NCBI GenBank assembly: GCA_007695295.1 | Contig: REEB01000069.1 | Location: 1-64,000, forward strand | Direction of reading: 5' to 3' | DNA: 64,000 nt | Source of the DNA: Puniceicoccaceae bacterium | Lineage (GTDB): Bacteria > Verrucomicrobiota > Verrucomicrobiia > Opitutales > Opitutaceae | Part shown: positions 61,641-64,000 of the stretch, one piece after another | How positions within the stretch are numbered: the stretch's first letter is position 1 | How the letters are laid out: the number at the start of each line of letters is the position of its first letter | Notes under the pieces: model-generated | Database searches by the model: none | What the model saw: the letters and a program-made list of their open reading frames with translations, nothing else | Told to the model about the DNA's origin: nothing | Made by a program: the position numbers and the translations under genes

Positions 61641-62150
61641 TCAGGCTTGGCGAACACGCTGGTAATCCTCTCTGAGCCGGAGCTGGAGAAGACCGTCGAG
61701 AGTGGCCTGGACGACCGCGATGTGGTTGTTGGAGCCAAGGGACTTGGAAAGCACGTTTTTCACCCCGGCAGCTTCAAGGACGGCGCGCACTCCCCCGCCG
61801 GCGATGATGCCGGTACCGGTGGTGGCGGGGCGCAGGAGCACCCGCCCGCCATCGTGCTGGCCGATGACCTCGTGGGGAATGGTGTCACCCTTGAGGCGGA
61901 CATCGACCATGTTGCGGCGGGCCTGCTCGGAACCTTTGCGGATGGCTTCCGGGACTTCGTTGGCCTTGCCGTAGCCAACGCCGACACGCCCCTTCTGGTC
62001 TCCGGTGACAACAAGTGATGAAAAACTGAAGCGGCGGCCCCCTTTGACCACTTTGGCGCAGCGATTGATGAAGACGACCTTCTCGGTAAGCTCAGGGGCA
62101 TCCGATTGGCCGACGGCGGGGGACATGGTTTTTTGTGAAGAGTATCTCAT
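61641..62150 (-). CDS. rpsE: 30S ribosomal protein S5
   Basis: 169 residues from ATG 62150; ATG 62126 is an alternative that drops 8 residues. S5 binds 16S rRNA near the mRNA entry and affects fidelity. The dsRBD-like '[20 protein letters not shown]' and '[20 protein letters not shown]' and the S5 C-terminal '[20 protein letters not shown]' are present. Confidence 0.96.
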   Translation of the reverse strand: MRYSSQKTMSPAVGQSDAPELTEKVVFINRCAKVVKGGRRFSFSSLVVTGDQKGRVGVGYGKANEVPEAIRKGSEQARRNMVDVRLKGDTIPHEVIGQHDGGRVLLRPATTGTGIIAGGGVRAVLEAAGVKNVLSKSLGSNNHIAVVQATLDGLLQLRLREDYQRVRQA

Positions 62151-62161
62151 GGGAACAGGAG

Positions 62162-62524
62162 TCAGAACTGGAGCCCGCCTTCGCGGGCGGCGTCGGCGAA
62201 GGCCTTGACACAGCCATGGTAAAGGCGGCCGTTGCGGTCGAAGACGACGCGCTCGATTTTCCGGGCGCGGGCCGCATCGGCGACGCGCTTGCCGAGGATG
62301 GACGCTCCGTTGAGATTGGCGGCGAGCTTTTCGCCCCGCTCCTCCTTGCCGAGGCTCGAGGCGAAGACGAGGGTGCGGCCGGCCTCGTCATCAATGCACT
62401 GGGCGTAGATGTGCTTGTTGCTGAAGTGGACGGTGAGGCGCGGGCGCTCGGCGGTGCCGGAGACCTTTTTGCGGATGCGCCAGCGACGTTTTTGCTGAAG
62501 AACGGCTTTCTGCTTGGTGTTCAT
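62162..62524 (-). CDS. rplR: 50S ribosomal protein L18
   Basis: 120 residues. L18 binds 5S rRNA. '[20 protein letters not shown]' then '[20 protein letters not shown]' and the C-terminal '[20 protein letters not shown]' are the family marks. 34 bp downstream of rplF. Confidence 0.97.
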   Translation of the reverse strand: MNTKQKAVLQQKRRWRIRKKVSGTAERPRLTVHFSNKHIYAQCIDDEAGRTLVFASSLGKEERGEKLAANLNGASILGKRVADAARARKIERVVFDRNGRLYHGCVKAFADAAREGGLQF

Positions 62525-62558
62525 GGGAGCAGGCGGATGGTACAGGGGTTCTTGGGGA

Positions 62559-63095
62559 TCAGGCGACGGTCTTGCCTTCCTTGCGGCGGATGCGCTCGCC
62601 GGCGTAGCGAACGCCTTTGCCCTTGTAGGGCTCCGGCGGGTAGAAGCGGCGGATGGAGGAGGCGACGGCGCCCACGACCTGCTTGTCGGTTCCCTCCACC
62701 TTGATCTTGGTGTTTTCCGCGACCGTCACGGTGATCCCTTCGGGGATGGGAAACTGAATCGGGTGGGAATAGCCGAGGGAGAGATCAAGGACGGTGCCCT
62801 TGACGGCGGCGCGAAAACCGACCCCGTGGATTTCCAAATCCCGGACATAGCCTTGGGTGACGCCATGGACCATATTCGCGATGATGGCCCGGGCGGTGCC
62901 GTACATGGCGTTGGCGAAACGGGTCTCCTGGCTGGGCGTGACCTTGACGGTGCCCTCCTCCACAGAGATCGAGACGGCGGGATTGAAGGTCTTGCTGAGT
63001 GTGCCCTTGGGGCCCTCGACCGCGACGGTGGTGCCATCGACAGTGACTTTGACCTTTTCGGGGATGGGGACTGGGTTTTTTCCGATGCGGCTCAT
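62559..63095 (-). CDS. rplF: 50S ribosomal protein L6
   Basis: 178 residues. '[20 protein letters not shown]' at the start, '[20 protein letters not shown]' in the middle and the C-terminal '[20 protein letters not shown]' are diagnostic of L6, which lies near the factor-binding site. Confidence 0.98.
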   Translation of the reverse strand: MSRIGKNPVPIPEKVKVTVDGTTVAVEGPKGTLSKTFNPAVSISVEEGTVKVTPSQETRFANAMYGTARAIIANMVHGVTQGYVRDLEIHGVGFRAAVKGTVLDLSLGYSHPIQFPIPEGITVTVAENTKIKVEGTDKQVVGAVASSIRRFYPPEPYKGKGVRYAGERIRRKEGKTVA

Positions 63096-63108
63096 GGCGG
63101 GGAGGAGA

Positions 63109-63501
63109 TTACCAAACGTTGCAGAGGACTTCGCCGCCGAGTTTTTCGCGGCGGGCGTCGCGGTCTTTCTTCAGTCCGCGGGACGTGGAGAGGATGGAGA
63201 TGCCGAGGCCGTTGAGGACCTTGGGGATTTCGGCGGTGCCGGAATAGATGCGGCGGCCGGGTTTACTGACGCGGGTGAGACCGGCGAGGGCGGGCTGGCC
63301 ATCGACGTATTTCATCTGGAGCACGATGGTTTTGTGGCCGCGTTCGTCGGTCCCCTCCTCGACGCCGGCGAGGAACCCCTCGTCGACGAGAATCTTGGCG
63401 ATGGCGAGCTTGAGCTTGGAGTGGGGGGCCACGCAGCGGGGCAGGCGGGCCGAGCTGGCGTTGCGGATGCGGGTGAGAAAATCGCTGATCGGATCTGTCA
63501 T
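63109..63501 (-). CDS. rpsH: 30S ribosomal protein S8
   Basis: 130 residues. S8 binds helix 21 of 16S rRNA and in E. coli represses the spc operon. 'DPISDFLTRIRNASSARLPR' and 'GISILSTSRGLKKDRDARRE' plus 'LGGEVLCNVW' at the end are diagnostic. Confidence 0.97.
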   Translation of the reverse strand: MTDPISDFLTRIRNASSARLPRCVAPHSKLKLAIAKILVDEGFLAGVEEGTDERGHKTIVLQMKYVDGQPALAGLTRVSKPGRRIYSGTAEIPKVLNGLGISILSTSRGLKKDRDARREKLGGEVLCNVW

Positions 63502-63571
63502 GGGAAGTGTGGTTGGGCCGCCGGGCGATATCCGGACCTCCGGCGGAGTGAAGCGGAAAAGAAGAGGTGGT

Positions 63572-63877
63572 TTACCAAGAGGATTTGGTCACTCCGGGGA
63601 TCTTGCCCGAGAGGGCGAGTTCGCGAAAAGTGAGGCGGCTGAGGCCGAAGCGGCCCAGGTAGGCGCGCGGGCGGCCGGTGATGGAGCAGCGGTTGCGGAT
63701 GCGGACGGCGGAGGAGTTGCGCGGCAGTTTGGCCAGCTTGCGCTGGGCGGCGAAGAACTCCTCATCGGCGGAGTCCGGATTGGCGAGGATGGCTTTGAGC
63801 TCGGCGCGCTTGGCGGCGTATTTCGCCACCAGGCGGATGCGGCGATTGTTTTTCTCGATGGATGATTTTTTGGCCAT
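63572..63877 (-). CDS. rpsN: 30S ribosomal protein S14 (zinc-free form)
   Basis: 101 residues from ATG 63877; a longer in-frame start would overlap rplE. '[20 protein letters not shown]' and '[20 protein letters not shown]' then '[20 protein letters not shown]' match the long, cysteine-poor S14. It begins 7 bp after rplE. Confidence 0.95.
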   Translation of the reverse strand: MAKKSSIEKNNRRIRLVAKYAAKRAELKAILANPDSADEEFFAAQRKLAKLPRNSSAVRIRNRCSITGRPRAYLGRFGLSRLTFRELALSGKIPGVTKSSW

Positions 63878-63884
63878 GGGGAAA

Positions 63885-64000
63885 TCAGGCGGCGGTGGAC
63901 TTGACGGGCTCGGAACGGCGGAAAGGCATGCCGAGCAGGCGGAGCAGTTCGCGCCCCTCGGGGTCGGTTTTGGCGGTGGTGACAATGGTAATGTCCATGC
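63885..64000 (-). CDS. rplE: 50S ribosomal protein L5 (C-terminal part, truncated by window edge)
   Basis: The last 37 full codons: '[20 protein letters not shown]' followed by '[17 protein letters not shown]'. The [13 protein letters not shown]...LLxLLGMPF pattern is the L5 C-terminus. The rest lies beyond the window. L5 links the 5S rRNA to the large subunit. Confidence 0.93.
   Translation of the reverse strand, partial: MDITIVTTAKTDPEGRELLRLLGMPFRRSEPVKSTAA

Overview
This 64 kb window is GC-rich, gene-dense bacterial chromosome. It most likely comes from a Verrucomicrobiota bacterium of the Opitutia (Opitutales/Puniceicoccales) type. Pointers are a PVC-style prepilin-like protein with an H-x-DG C-terminus (4210-4971), a secreted SHD1-like/TonB fusion (17580-18122), a secreted glycoside hydrolase followed by a 'GLTNLKRYALDIDP' C-terminal domain typical of Verrucomicrobia (924-1425), and the layout of the ribosomal clusters. 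The assignment is inference from gene content; no rRNA is present. No CRISPR array, insertion sequence, phage or attachment site was seen, and no gene-free stretch exceeds about 300 bp.

Region 1-13 kb is accessory and metabolic. It holds a truncated alpha/beta hydrolase and two divergent secreted GH9-type cellulase-like enzymes (1425-4049 and 5190-8003) with a prepilin-like gene between them. Then come a [2Fe-2S] ferredoxin, a DHCR24-like FAD oxidoreductase, a ketopantoate-reductase-like protein, a double-ACT protein, a thioesterase and an HDOD protein. The first GH9 gene is followed by a frameshifted C-terminal module.

Region 13-34 kb holds an ABC exporter, a chemoreceptor with an SHD1-TonB protein, a phytoene-desaturase-like enzyme, a DCC protein and a PAS histidine kinase. 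It also holds an isochorismatase-like hydrolase overlapping a YhaM-like HD nuclease, and a single-domain response regulator. A tight plus-strand operon follows: GYF membrane protein, BrkB/YihY membrane protein, fused circularly permuted ATP-grasp/alpha-E protein and transglutaminase. Then come a Fur-family repressor, an MBL hydrolase with a small lipoprotein, a GH10 xylanase-like enzyme without a signal peptide, and lysA.

Region 34.4-47 kb is the minus-strand cluster tRNA-Thr, tuf, tRNA-Trp, secE, nusG, rplK, rplA, rplJ, rplL, rpoB, rpoC, closed by a strong intrinsic terminator. Two strong RNA structures flank rplL: a three-way-junction candidate just upstream and an attenuator-like hairpin before rpoB.

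Region 47-55 kb holds a minus-strand TPR-ExbB-ExbD-TonB-like energy-transduction operon and a plus-strand LemA/M48 peptidase pair. Region 55-64 kb is the distal half of the S10/spc/alpha ribosomal cluster, running from rplE (truncated by the window edge) to rplQ on the minus strand and ending in an intrinsic terminator. Here the adk position between secY and map holds a short, degenerate adenylate-kinase-like frame, and rpmD, infA and rpmJ are absent from their usual places.
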